From contig JAWHQI010000028.1 in NCBI GenBank assembly GCA_033032865.1, positions 3,987,001-4,051,000 of the forward strand: a stretch of DNA of 64,000 nt. The letters are read 5' to 3'. This document shows positions 42,573 through 53,221 of the stretch, in pieces; the first letter of the stretch is position 1, and the number at the start of each line of letters is the position of its first letter. Origin of the DNA: Dactylorhiza incarnata. Lineage: Eukaryota; Streptophyta; Magnoliopsida; Asparagales; Orchidaceae. The position numbers were made by a program, and so were the translations under genes. The notes beneath the pieces were generated by a model. It ran no database searches. It had not been told where the DNA came from and saw nothing but the letters and a program-made list of their open reading frames with translations.

Positions 42573-42726
42573 CTCTGATACCAAGTTGAATAGTAAAAAC
42601 ACATCATTAGGTCTAATACAAGGGGTTACACATACTTATACAAGACCAATAAATACCAAAGGACCAAACTACCCCCAAACGGGAATAACATAAGAAATAC
42701 CACTTGCAAAATAATAACTTGTAACA
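42573..42726 (-). repeat. Scrambled copia, right LTR with PBS
   Basis: On the - strand the LTR (42726-42587) ends TTACTATTCA and is followed by AC and TTGGTATCAGAG (42584-42573). It would be the 5' LTR of a - strand copy, yet the sequence after its PBS is a + strand Gag. Confidence 0.82.
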
Positions 42727-42737
42727 TAACTGTTGGA

Positions 42738-44061
42738 TGTTAGGAGTCATTAAGAATGGAGTCCTGTAAAGCCTATTTAAAGGCATGTAACCCCTCCTTT
42801 TCTAGTTCCTCTCTCAATATGGGGGATTCCGTTGACCAAGTGAATCAGCTTATTGCTTCAATGCAGACATTCATCGTGACTCAGACCAACACCGAAAAAC
42901 AACACCAAAAGATTCGTACCGCCATTTAGACCTGGTTCGACAGTCTTGTACCAGTTATCCAAGTCATTACTGTTCTAGCACAGGACTAGGCCAATTGTAG
43001 TTAGGGACCTCTGCCACCCCTCTAGACACTTCCCTCTCCCGACTTTTGTATTACAAGAAGTTCATATTGTTCTTCGTTACACTAAGTTAAACTTCTCCAT
43101 CTACAATAAGAAGAGGGATTCGTTGGGATGACTTACTCGGTTTGAGTAATTTTTCGGCCACCAACAAACACCTATAACAGAATGGATTAGTCTGACATTC
43201 TTCCACCTTCTCGATTCAACTCAACTATGGTTGGCTCATTTGCATGTTGAATAACCAAGGATGACATGAGGCGACTTCAAAGGGTTTTGCAACAGTGTGG
43301 TCCTTCCATTCACAAGAATCCCCTCATCGCACTCACTACATTATGACAAACATGTTCTATGGATGCATATTTGGAACATTTTCGGGTTATTCTAGCTCAC
43401 ATTATGATACACCCGGAGCAATAGGTCGCAATATTTACGGTAGGACTTTAGGATCGCCTGCGACTGAACATCGAATTTGAAGGCCACCGGGATTTAGTTA
43501 CTGCGATGAGTTTGACCAGGCTATGTGAGCGCGGAGCGCATATGGATTGCAACAACTATTGACCCACTTGCACCACCCCATACATCCCAGCAAACCAACC
43601 CGATGGTGCCCAACACCTATGCCTGCCGTATGCGGCACTAGCTGAACGTCGCACAAATGAATTATGTTATAACTGCGATGGGAAGTATACTCGCGACCAT
43701 CATTACAAACGTCTTTTTTGTCTATAAGTGGAGGACTTTGGCAGACAAGGAATTGGGTGAAGATGGCCCGAGAATCCGATCTCCCTCGGAGCATGAGGAC
43801 CAACTTAGTTTGAAAAGAGAAAGTGATGTTATGGGCTTCAGGCCTAATTTTTGCGTTCTTTTATTAATCGTCTGTTATATTCGAGTCAGATGTTTTTTAT
43901 TTTAATTGTCATTTATCAGATGAAGTTGGTTGTTAGGAGGAGTCTTTAAGCATGGAGTCATGTAAAGCCTATTTAAAGACATGTAAGATTGAATGAAGTA
44001 TGTAAGAATTAGTCTATTTTCCTTGTTCCCTTGTAAGAGATTTTGGTAGCTCCCTCTCTCA
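42738..44061 (+). mobile_element. Gag-only gypsy remnant with short LTRs
   Basis: Short repeats at 42738-42816 (79 bp) and 43931-44061 (131 bp) share TGTTAGGAG, GGAGTC.TGTAAAGCCTAT, TTAAAG.CATGTAA and CTCTCTCA. The left copy lacks about 50 bp in the middle. Between them is a decayed + strand Gag. No pol is present. Flanking 5-mers (TTGGA, AGCAC) do not match, so the ends are tentative. Confidence 0.6.
42819..43760 (+). pseudogene. Gypsy Gag with long-spaced zinc finger
   Basis: From ATG 42819 it reads MGDSVDQVNQLIASMQTFIV. Broken pieces of the Gag core follow, then AALAERRTNELCYNCDGKYT with DHHYKRLFCL (about 43635-43730). This CYNCDEKY...H.C-type end is typical of one group of plant gypsy Gags. 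The last Cys of the finger is Tyr here and a stop follows. Confidence 0.6.
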
Positions 44062-44188
44062 AGCACACCCTACTTAAGCATTCGTGGTTCCAGCTTCATA
44101 ATATCCTCCTCCTCCTCCGCCATCCCCTCCTCCAGTCACTCCTCTGATGACTTTACTGACGTTTTAGGGGTTTGCCCATACCACACGC

Positions 44189-44415
44189 ACAATGCTCCCT
44201 GGCTTGTTGACAAGAAATATGTCTTCTCCAACCACAAGTGGTTTTTGGTTGGATTTGCATCTATGGGAGACTAACTTCGACCCTCTATTGACACACTCAT
44301 AATGCTCCCTGGCTTGTTAACAAGAAATACACGTCTTCTCCTTGAGTTCCATTCTACAACCACAAGTGGTTGTTTGGTTGGATTTTCTCCTCTGGGAGAC
44401 TAACATCGACCCTCT
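44189..44415 (+). repeat. Tandem direct duplication, ~110 bp
   Basis: CAATGCTCCCTGGCTTGTTGACAAGAAATA, in copies starting near 44189 and 44303, is followed in both by ACCACAAGTGGTT, TTGGTTGGATTT and GACCCTCTATTG. The second copy has an extra ~15 bp. No coding function is seen. Confidence 0.8.
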
Positions 44416-44555
44416 ATTGGCACACCCTGATACCCTCGGTACAAGACTATTTCTCCACGTGACTAACATGTCAGCACATAAAATACAATGCTCTTTCTCT
44501 TGTTGACATCCTCTGGCCTTTACCCATACTGGACATGGTTTGTAAAGACCGCCAT

Positions 44556-45108
44556 GAATTTGTTATGGGCCAGCATCTTTTATTCCCACAACAGGGCCGC
44601 GGCCCGCACACCCCAACCCATCTCCCCATGCATGTTCTCAGCGGGGTAGGTTGTTGAGGCTGGGTCTCGAACCCTTTACCTCCTTGATGAGAGACACTTA
44701 ATGCTTGCCCTCATCACCAACTGATCCGCGGCTCAGTTGGTGATGAGGGCAAGCGTTAAGTGTCTCTCATCAAGGAGGTAAAGGGTTCGAGACCCAGCCT
44801 CAACAACCTACCCCGCTGAGAACACGCATTGGGAGATGGGTTGGGGTGTGCGGGCCGCGGCCCTGTTGTGGGAATAACAGATGCTGCCTCCTTGATGAGA
44901 GGCACTTAACGCTTGCCCTCATCACCAACTGAGCCGCAGATCTGTTAGTGATGAGTGCAAGCGTTAAGTTCCTCTCATCAAGGAGGTAAAGGGTTCGAGA
45001 CCCAGCCTCAAACAACCTACCCCGCTGAGAACACACATGGGGAGATGGGTTGGGGTGTGGGCCGCGATCCCGTTGTGGGAATAACAGATGCTGACCCATA
45101 ACAGAATT
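44556..45108. mobile_element. Foldback element with tRNA-like promoter boxes
   Basis: The 543-bp element (44561-45103) has long inverted ends starting TGTTATGGGCCAGCATCT and ending AGATGCTGACCCATAACA, and GAATT is duplicated outside (44556-44560, 45104-45108). Inside, a ~160-bp unit occurs as - (44561-44722), + (44723-44884), partial - (44885-44938) and + (44939-45103). Each unit has GGCTCAGTTGG (A-box-like) and GGGTTCGAGACCC (B-box-like). The first two arms form a near-perfect palindrome. TG...CA ends and a 5-bp duplication are what an LTR-type integrase would leave. Confidence 0.75.
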
Positions 45109-45254
45109 TCATCACCTGATTAAGCCATGGACCATCTATCCAACCTGTAGATTTTTCGACTATAAATATTTTCTCTCTTTGTTGTCAGTGATTGTGATCC
45201 GATTTTTCTGAGTTTCTTTTGGTGTGAGCTTGTTATGGTACATGGCATCGGGCT

Positions 45255-45345
45255 CAAAATGAGCTCGACCAACTTCCCGCAGACCGATGGGTAGACGAAA
45301 TTTCTAAACTGTTGCGCAAAAAATTTAGTGCACTATTTTGCTTTA
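45255..45345 (+). pseudogene. Gypsy integrase shred
   Basis: The + strand reads KMSSTNFPQTDG, a stop, TKFLNC, equivalent to the third catalytic block of gypsy integrase (usually SSAYHPQTDGQTEVVNR). The catalytic Glu is Lys. Nothing else of the element is visible. Confidence 0.6.
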
Positions 45346-45868
45346 GATTCTTGCGGACAAGGCAAGTCTCCCATGAGAGAGAAATTTACTCACCAAACCT
45401 AGGAGCCTGCACCCAACATGCCATCCACACCCATTATGCCGGCTACACCCAGTACCAAGTCACACGTATTCGTGTATCAACGAAGAAATAATCCAGTTCC
45501 ACGAAAGGAACCAATAAGTCAAGGCAATTAATGAGGTAATTGATGAGTCTTTTTGGGAAGGAACTCAGGAAGCACCATTAATGTGAATAACATATTTATT
45601 AAAGTAGGCATTAAGGTTGGATGTTGTAGAATTAATGTAATAGGGATGGATATCTCAATATTAGCTATGTATGTGCTTCATGAATTTTTATTCCTTGTGT
45701 TAATTTGGCCAAGGCTAGACAGAAGATATCTCCTTTGTCTCCTGATTGAAAATGCCTATTTCAGATGCTATGAGAAGCTCTTGCTGAGAATTATATGATT
45801 GTTTTCCTAATGAAATAACTCATGAAGTAATGTTTTATATATCAGTATTTCTTGAACTTTTGTTACAG

Positions 45869-46056
45869 ATATCTGAAAAGAGGTGTAAATGATAACGGAA
45901 GGGTTGCAAATGATGTCGAAACAGAGCAAATTATCCTTGATGAGGTAGCTGGTTGTTGCAAGGGAAAAATGAGCTCAGTTGTACAGATGAGAGGTTCAAT
46001 CCCCCTTTTCTGGTCACAAGAAGCTTCAAGATTTAGTCCTAAACCAGATATTATTT
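45869..46056 (+). CDS. SAC-domain phosphoinositide phosphatase, exon ii
   Basis: This 188-nt exon begins after TTTTGTTACAG and encodes (R)[20 protein letters not shown], then [20 protein letters not shown] and FSPKPDII, ending in phase 1 before GTAAGT. These are core SAC-domain motifs: [18 protein letters not shown] and KPDI are conserved from yeast to plants. There are no stops, and both splice sites are canonical. Together with the exons at 3504 and 53548 it gives one continuous reading. The enzyme would be a membrane-associated phosphoinositide phosphatase; SAC1-5-type plant proteins act on PI(3,5)P2 at vacuolar or endosomal membranes. Confidence 0.95.
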
Positions 46057-46289
46057 GTAAGTTCGGACCAGTTAATTCCATTCTGTTTCCCATTTTTTAG
46101 AGGGGAAACTCCTCATAGCTGGATCTCTTTTTGTCACATTAGCTAACCTACTCATGTTCTATACACTATATGTAGCATGGGGTGTGCATACATTATAAAA
46201 TCAATGTAGGATACCTACAGTAGTATTTATGTACAATGTGACGGGTTGTTGATTTCAAAATAACCAGACATTTTTTTATTTAAACACGC

Positions 46290-46520
46290 ACAGACACACA
46301 CACGCACAGTCACACGCCCCCGCGCCTGCCCCCACCCCGCGCCCGGCCGCCCCCGCGCTCACCCGCCCGCCCGCCCCCGCGCTCACCCGCCCGCCCGCCC
46401 GCCCCAACCCACACCCATCCACTCACCCACACCCCCACACGACCCGAATGAGGCCCGGCCCGGATGAAGCCCGGCCCGGATGAGGCCCGGCCCGGATGAG
46501 GCCCGATCCGGATGAGCCCC
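46290..46520 (+). repeat. GC-rich simple repeats
   Basis: CACA-type repeats pass into CCGCCCGCCCGC runs and then four to five copies of a 16-bp unit, GAGGCCCGGCCCGGAT (about 46449-46515). The CCCGGCCCGG words resemble those near the presumed right end of the hAT element (52420-52452), so this may be part of its left subterminal region. Confidence 0.8.
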
Positions 46521-48759
46521 GACCCGTCTCCACACCAGGCATGGGCTCGCAACCAACGACTCGTTAGGCCGTTGTAATCTATTTAAATCCTGGCTCGGTG
46601 CCTAGGTTGGCAGCCTCTTTTTATTTTATTGCTTTAATGTTTTTTGTTTTGTTTTTAAGTGAATAAATTTTATTAACTTTACTTAAAGTTACTTTCTTAC
46701 TCATAATTACTAAACTATTACTAAAATCTATTTAAATCATTACTAATTTTATTTATTAATATAATTAGCTTAAAATCTATAAATAGGGGAGTGGAGAGAA
46801 CGATGAGTTCTTTGTTCATTCTCTCCACTCCACCCTTTAAGTGTAAGTGCTATCCACTCCACCGGTCCACCACATGATGTCTTCATCTTCTTTGGACGCC
46901 GCTCATGAAGTTGTGTGGCACAAGCATACGACTCCAGTTTGTAAGTATTTCGAAAAAGTGAAGGTCGGCAGCGTATTTAAGCTGAAATGCAAACACTGTG
47001 CGAAGCTGCTGACCCTCAGTCGGAACTCAACATTGATGTAACATCAAATCGTATGCTGAGAAACAAGCCCGAGAGTCAAGCCAAGCACAACTTCCGGGAT
47101 CCACGCAAATTTGGACATATGATCAAATGCGACAACGAGAGCTGCAGATGGAGAATGTCATCAAACATGGATTGCCGTTCGGTAACTACGACAACGAAGA
47201 CGAAACCTCATACATCCACAAAGCGCTATAACCGCAGTACCATCAGGTAAGTAAGTAGAAGTACCATTAAGAGAGATGCATACAAATCATATTTAAAGTC
47301 GAAAAAATCTTTAATTAATTATTTTGACATATTAGAAGGTAGAGTTAGTTTACTAAGTGACGTTTGGACTAGTAGTCCTAAGTTAGGATTATCGTATATA
47401 TGTATCACTTGTCATTGAATCAATCCCGTTTCATGTGATCTTTGCAAACATATTATTAGTTTTGAAAGTTTTGAATTCCCGCATATCAGTCAAGCGATCT
47501 ACCAAATGAAAATGAAATGTGTACGAGAATTTAAAATTAAAGATAAAATTATGTGTATCTCTTTCGATGACGCTGCTAATAATACGCCCGCAATTGAAAA
47601 TTTAAAATGAGATTTAAAACCTATGTTAAATGAAATATTTTTTCATACTCATTGTGTTTGTCACGTTTTAAATTGATTGTTCAGGATAGTTTAGGGTTTA
47701 TGGGAAATTATATTAATAAAATTCGTATTATGCTATAATTTATAAATAGCTCGAAAAAAAGAAGACAAGATTTTAAAAAATTCGTAATCGGGCAAGGACA
47801 AATTATTTTGAAACCGCAATTTGACACGCCTATAAGATGAAATTCAACATATAAACGTTACAAAGAGTTGCGCGATAAAAACACTATTAATGTAATTTTA
47901 TTCGGCTAATGAAATTCACTATTTAAATGATAATGATAGAAAAATAATTGAACGTTATATGAATTTATTAGAATGTTTTTATAGAGCAACAACTAATTTA
48001 TCCCGTGTTTATTATTTAACTAGCTCCTTAGTTATCAAAAATTTTGTTTTAATTACAAGAAACCTAAACTATTTTAAACAAAATGCAAATTGGCGGCTAA
48101 TAATTGAAGTAATGGAAACAAAAATTTTAAAATATCATAGAGAAATGTCATCGATGTTTTCTTGTGCCGCGTCTTTAAATCCTTTGTTAGGAGTAGGTGT
48201 AGAAAATTGAATAGAAGATATTAATTCTATGGATTATGAAAATGTTAGTATTTCAAATTTTAATTTTATGTTTACAAATTTGTATCATTATTATGATTCA
48301 TTCTTTGGCTCGCGGCCACGCGAAGAAACAATGCAAGCTAAAATTAGTGATTTGTTTAAAAATGCTATTTACGAGTTAGCTTCTAGGAAGAATTCACGAA
48401 CCTCAAGTACTTTAAATGAATTAGGATTATATACAAAATACAATTAATAGATTACATTAGTACTAATGAAATAGAAAGTTTTATATTTTACAACAACGAC
48501 AACAACACTCAAGCCTTTATCCCACTATAGTGGGGTTGTCTATATGGATCCTTTGTCGCCATTGTGCCCTATCTTTAGTCATAATCTCACTAATGCCTAT
48601 GTACATCATGTCTTTCCTTATAGTCTCATTCCAAGTCTTTATTGGTCTACCCCTCCCTTGTTTAACATGCCTAGTGACTAAACTCTCAAAACGCCTAACA
48701 GGTGCCTCTGATGGTCTCCTTTGTGCGTGTCCAAACCATCTTAATCGAGCTTCTCACAT

Positions 48760-50780
48760 CTACTCTGCAATTGGTGCCACTCCTGTCTTATCCCTGATAC
48801 ATTCATTCCTAATTTTATCCAGTCTCGTGTGTCCACACATCCACCTAAGCATTCTCATTTCCGCAACTCTCATTTTTTGCTCATGTACACAATTCACTGC
48901 CCAACACTCAAAACCATAGATCATCGCTGTTCTAATTGCAGTACGGTAAAATTTCCCTTTAAGTTTTTTTGGTACTTTACGATCACATAAAATCCCTGAT
49001 GCGCCTCTCCGCTTCAACCGACCTGCTTGGATCCTATGTATCACATCTTTATCAACACCTTTTTAAACTATCGATCCAAGATATTTAAAGCACTCATTGC
49101 GGGAAATATCTTGATCACCCAACTTAATAACGAAGTCATCCGTCCTTCTTGCACTGCTAAATTTAAGCTCCATATATTCCGTCTTTGCCCTGCTCAACCT
49201 AAAACCCTTCTTTTCTAAAGTGTCTCGCCAAGATTCAAGTTACGCGTTTACACCCTCGTGCGTCTCATCGACCAAAACGATATCATCCGGAAACAATAAA
49301 CACCAAGGTATTGCTTGTTGGATATGTCTGGTGAGCTCATCTAAGATAAAGGTAAAGAGATAAGGGCTTAAAGCTAAACCTTGATGTAAGCCAACAGTGA
49401 TAGGGAATTCTTGTGTTTATCCTTCTGATGTCCTCACCCTCGTCACTGAATTTGTATACATATCTTTGATTATGTCAATGTATGATACATTCACACCTTT
49501 ATTTTCTAGGACTCTCCATAAGATCTCTCTTGGAACCCTATCATAAGATCGATAAACAATATATAGAAATTTTGTTTTCTTTCTCGATAGTTGTCAATGA
49601 GTCTCCTCAAGAGATGTATAACTTCCATGGTAGACCGCCCTAACATGAATCCAAATTGATTCTCCGAGATGCTAGTCTCCCGTCTTACTCTTCGTTCTAT
49701 TACTCGTTCCCATAGTTTCATTATATGACTCATTAATTTAATTCCTCTGTAATTAACACAATTTTGTATATCTCCTTTGTTTTTATACAAAGGTACCAAT
49801 ATACTCTCTCCATTGGTTCGACAACCTCTTTGACTTCAGTATCTTATTGAAGAAACATGTAAGCCACAAAATTCCTTCTTTCCCTAGACATTTTCATACA
49901 TCGATGGGTATATCGTCTGACCCAACCGTTTTTCCATTTTTATCTTCTTTAGAGCATCATTTTCCTCCGATACTTGAATTTTACGATAAAATGTTATGTT
50001 CCTATACTCCTTTAATTTACTTAACTCTTCCAAGTTCAGTTCATTGTCTTTTGTTTCATTATAGAGTTGGTAAAAGTATCTTTTCCATCACTCTTTAATA
50101 GCCACATCATCCGTCAAAACTATATATGTTTCATCTTGTATGCATTTAACTTGACTTAAATCTCTTGTCTTCCTCTCTCTAGCTCGAGCAATTTTATTTA
50201 TGTGACACTATCCATCTTTAGTATCTAGTCGCTTATAAAATTCTTCATAAGCTTGACTTCTTGCTTTACTTACTGCATGTTTAGCTTCTTTCTTGGCGAC
50301 TTTATACCTTGCCAAGTTTTCATCATTCCAACAAGCGTAAAGTGTTTTATAGCTGACCCTCTTTGCCCTAAATTTGTCCTGCACTTCCTCTTTTCACCAC
50401 CAAGATTCTTTATTTTGGGGCGCATGACCTTTTGATTCTCCAAGTACGTTCTTTCTACTTATCCTTAAATGTGAAGACATAACTTCCCATGAGACACTAA
50501 GAACGACATAAGGGTCTTTAACTATTTGTTCCATAGCTGCTGTCTTGAAAGCAACATGTTTTTCCATCTTCAAATTCCATCATCGAATTTTTGGCAACAC
50601 TTTTGTTTGTCTTAAATTTATTATATTTAATTTGCACGTCCCCACCACTAACCTATGTTGTATTGTCAAACTTTCTCCTGGTATGAATTTACAATCCTTA
50701 CAAATCATTTTATCCATTTTGCGTGTCATAAAATAATCAATTTGTGACTTATTTTGTCCGCTTTTAAACGTAATTAAATG
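48760..50780 (-). pseudogene. RTE LINE reverse transcriptase
   Basis: On the - strand MVPLYKNKGDIQNCVNYRGI, ENQFGFMLGRSTMEVIHLLR (49799-49506), HQGLALSPYLFTFILDELTR and LLFPDDIVLVDETHE (about 49390-49245) are RT blocks. The catalytic motif reads FPDD where FADD is expected. The C-terminal part reads RIQAGRLKRRGASGILCDRK, KLKGKFYRTAIRTAMIYGFE, and RMLRWMCGHTRLDKIRNECI. Stops and shifts interrupt it. Confidence 0.9.
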
Positions 50781-51460
50781 TTATTCTCTCTTCATGAAAA
50801 GCGTATTTGTCACAATTAGGTCATGCGCTATGACAAAGTCTAAAATTGTTTTTCCTTCATTTCTTTCTCCATACCCAAATCCTTCATGAACGACTGTGTA
50901 ATATGTATTTTCCTTCCCTATATGTCCATTTAAGTCTCCTCTTATGAAAATCTTCTCTCTTTGTGGGATTTTCCTTACTAAATCATCTAAGTTTTCCCAA
51001 AATTGCACTTTAATAGCTTCGCTTAATCCTATTTGTGGCGCATAAGCACTGATCAAATTAATAATTTTCTTTCCTATGACCAATTTAAGAGCTAACATTT
51101 TATCACATTTTTTCCTTCCCCAACAACTCCATCCCTCCAAGTAGTATCCACAATAATACATACTCCATTGTTTGTTTTCTTTTTTCCTGTGTACCATAAT
51201 TTAAAACCTGAATTGTCTAAAAATTTAGCTTTCTCACCCACCCATCTAGTCTCTTCCAGACATAAGATATTTATCGTTCTCCTAATCATCGTATCCACCA
51301 CTTCCATCGATTTTCCCGTTAGCGTAGCTATATTCCAACTTTCAAACCTAAGTAGGTCACAAATCCTACGATCTACTTTCATAAGACGTCTAATAAGTGA
51401 GAGCTCTTGCCTATTTAACACTACACCCAAGTCCTCTTGGAGGTACAACGGTTCTGCCAA
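50781..51460 (-). pseudogene. RTE LINE endonuclease domain
   Basis: Two overlapping - strand frames (51460-51092 and 51197-50781) give SWNIATLTGKSMEVVDTMIR, CLEETRWVGEKAKFL, LISAYAPQIGLSEAIK and FIRGDLNGHIGKENTYY, the apurinic-endonuclease fold of RTE elements (QETRW, AYAPQ, GDLNGH). A frameshift joins them near 51150. It would nick the target DNA to prime reverse transcription. Confidence 0.9.
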
Positions 51461-52319
51461 GATGCCGCATTCGTACCATACGACGAGACTCTTGCATATT
51501 TAACACTACACCCAAGTCCTGGAGATGTAACTGTCCTTGCTAAGACGCCGCATTCGGATTATACGATGCGTTCCTTACGGGGAACAACCTAGCTTTTACA
51601 TATTTTCTTAAATGATCCATATTCATAAGGGTGACTAAATTTTATGCTGGCCGTCTACCTAACACAATCATCACCATTTTTCATCCGGGCTTGGGACTGG
51701 CATATGCTGGTTATATAGTTTTGATATTTTACAATGGTGAAAAAATAAATCAAATAATTATCCAATGGCCTTAATAGCCTGAGATATACTAACTATTCAA
51801 GCTATAACCATAGCTTCAGAATCTGCATTTTATTTGTGTGTCAGAATATTGAATTAGCGCAGGAGTCGACTAAATGAAGAATCCTTAGAAATTTACATAT
51901 TCTACAAGGCTCATTTGGACGCAATGAAGAGGACACAACATATTTCGTCAATTAAATATAGTTCGTCTGAAGTTGAAGAAGATCTAAACACATTAGATCT
52001 AAATGACGACGAATGAATTTTAAAGCGACGAAGAGGACGCACTTCCGAATTTTGTAATATTTGATTTGGAATTTATTATTATAACATTTTGAATTTTTTT
52101 TGGAATTATGAATTTCAAAGCACTTTAGCATTTTATAAAATTTTGTAATTTTTTGTTTTGGTAATATTATTAAAAAAAGTATTTTTCAAATTTGAATGGT
52201 CATTTGTTATTCACTTATTTGTATTATTTGTTATTTTGTTTATTTGTTATATGGAAATTATTATTTTTGAATAATAATATATATTACATAAAAAATATAA
52301 TTAATATAATTATTTATTA

Positions 52320-52480
52320 ATAATGTATTCATGCTAGTCGGGTTAGGCCTGGGTCTGGCCAGTAAGGTCTAATCGGGACCACCTTTGGAAGTGGGGCAAA
52401 AGCCTAGCCCGGGCCTGGCTGCAAGGAAGCCCGGGCCCGGCCTGGGCCTTTTGAACACGACTATTAATATCCATATTACA
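52320..52480. other. GC-rich stretch, possible hAT right end
   Basis: GGGTTAGGCCTGGGTCTGGCC and AAGCCCGGGCCCGGCCTGGG, then CCTTTTGA, stand out in AT-rich surroundings. Such sequence is common near the ends of plant hAT elements, but I could not match it to a left terminus. Confidence 0.35.
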
Positions 52481-52567
52481 TAAAATTAAATACAAAAATA
52501 TAAATGGGAGAGAAATATTATAAATAAATAAATAAATAAATATATGCATATATAATAAATAAAATAT

Positions 52568-52715
52568 TAATGGGATAGAAAAATAAAATTAAAAATATTA
52601 AAATTATAAATGCAAAGTAAATTAGAAAAAAATAAAGGGAAGAGAAAATTAAAAATATTAAAATTATAAATGCAAAGTAAATTAGAAAAAAATAAAGGGA
52701 AGAGAAAAATAAAGT
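52568..52715 (+). repeat. AT-rich ~60-bp tandem duplication
   Basis: AAATTAAAAATATTAAAATT followed by ATAAATGCAAAGTAAATTAG, AAAAAAATAAAGGGAAGAG occurs twice (about 52585-52645 and 52646-52706). Confidence 0.85.
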
Positions 52716-53221
52716 TAAAATATATAAGAACAACAACAACAACCATACTCAAGCCTTTATCCCACTGTAGTGGGGTCGGCTATATGGATCCTTTGTCGCC
52801 ATTGCACCCTATCTTTAATCATAGTCTCACTAATGCCTAAGTACATCATGTCTTTCCTTGTAGTTTCATTCCAAGTCTTTTTTGGTCTACCCCTCCCCCG
52901 TTTAACATGTCTAGTGACTAAACTTTCACAACACCTAACAGGTGCCTCTAATGGTCTCCTATGTACATGTCCGAACCATCTTAAACGAGCTTCTCGCATC
53001 TTCTCTACCATTGGCGCCACTCTTGTCTTATCCCTGATACATTCATTCCTAATTTTATCCAATCTCGTGTGACCACACATCCACCTAAGCATTCTCATCT
53101 CCGTAACTCCCATTTTTTGCTCATGTACACCATTCACTGCCTAACACTCAAAACCGTAGAGCATTGCTGGCCTAATTGCAGTACGGTAGAACTTACCTTT
53201 AAGTTGTAAAATATATAAGAA
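52716..53221 (-). mobile_element. 5'-truncated RTE LINE copy with perfect target duplication
   Basis: The 476-bp insert (52731-53206) is the 3' end of the same RTE family. It has a GTTGTTGTTGTTG tail, flanked by a perfect 15-bp duplication TAAAATATATAAGAA (52716-52730 and 53207-53221). The - strand frame 53137-52757 is open for 126 codons and gives the RT C-terminus (MRMLRWMCGHTRLDKIRNEC, RWFGHVHRRPLEAPVR, RGRGRPKKTWNE). It is a better preserved copy than the one at 48.5 kb. Confidence 0.95.

Larger units (their letters stand above)
40465..42726. mobile_element. Scrambled copia element with inverted pieces
   Basis: Two full ~140-bp LTRs lie in - orientation at the outer ends (40465-40606 and 42587-42726). 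A third, partial LTR in + orientation lies in the middle (41099-41183). Between them are RNase H (-), GAG-pre-integrase/integrase start (+), LTR and PBS (+), gag (+), then PBS (-). All three LTR pieces are the same family (GTATTAGACCTAATGA, TGTATAAGTATG). The outer 5-bp flanks (GAAGT, TAACT) do not match. Confidence 0.8.
3581..45868 (+). other. 42.3-kb intron of the SAC gene
   Basis: The donor is CG|GTACTT and the acceptor is TTTTGTTACAG|AT. The exons on both sides join in phase 2 to give [14 protein letters not shown], an unbroken conserved motif. The intron is filled with at least four large LTR elements (A, B, C, E), several copia and gypsy wrecks, SINE and LINE insertions, and minisatellites. 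AT-rich sequence without elements at 3581-4195 and 45350-45868 is probably the original intron. Confidence 0.8.
48477..51734 (-). mobile_element. RTE-type LINE, near full length, with target duplication
   Basis: The element proper is about 48494-51716 (3.2 kb, the normal RTE size). On the - strand it starts CATATGCCAGTCCCAAGCCC and ends ATAAAGGCTTGAGTG with a TTGTTGTCGTTGTTG tail. Flanking copies AGTTTTATATTTTACAA (48477-48493) and AGTTTTGATATTTTACAA (51717-51734) are the target duplication with one indel. It sits in the hAT transposase gene, and removing it joins the hAT reading. Confidence 0.92.
46847..52016 (+). pseudogene. hAT transposase (RICESLEEPER/Ac-like), split by a LINE
   Basis: The N-terminus at 46868-47040 is a BED zinc finger (VCKYFEKVKVGSVFKLKCKH then C). 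Catalytic-domain pieces follow in several frames: LLSDVWTSS and LGLSYICITCH (47370-47420), ISFDDAANNTPAIENL (47565-47610), THCVCHVLN, and a 83-codon frame MNLLECFYRATTNLSRVYYL at 47959. GSRPREETMQ and the region to 48447 precede the LINE. After it, YPMALIA, DILTIQAITIASESAFYLCV and RSRLNEESLEIYIFYKAHLD (51760-51930) form the C-terminal dimerisation domain, ending at a stop near 52015. Many stops show it is dead. The terminal inverted repeats and 8-bp duplication were not found. Confidence 0.85.

Noticed and set aside
44720..45010. A functional tRNA gene suggested by GGGTTCGAGACCC
   Set aside because: A and B boxes are there, but no cloverleaf can be drawn and the sequence recurs in a palindromic element.
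46310..46552. Glycine/arginine-rich frame
   Set aside because: Simple CCCG repeats; no conserved residues.
46440..52480. Terminal inverted repeats and 8-bp duplication of the hAT element
   Set aside because: GC-rich sequence occurs near both presumed ends, but I could not align a credible inverted pair.
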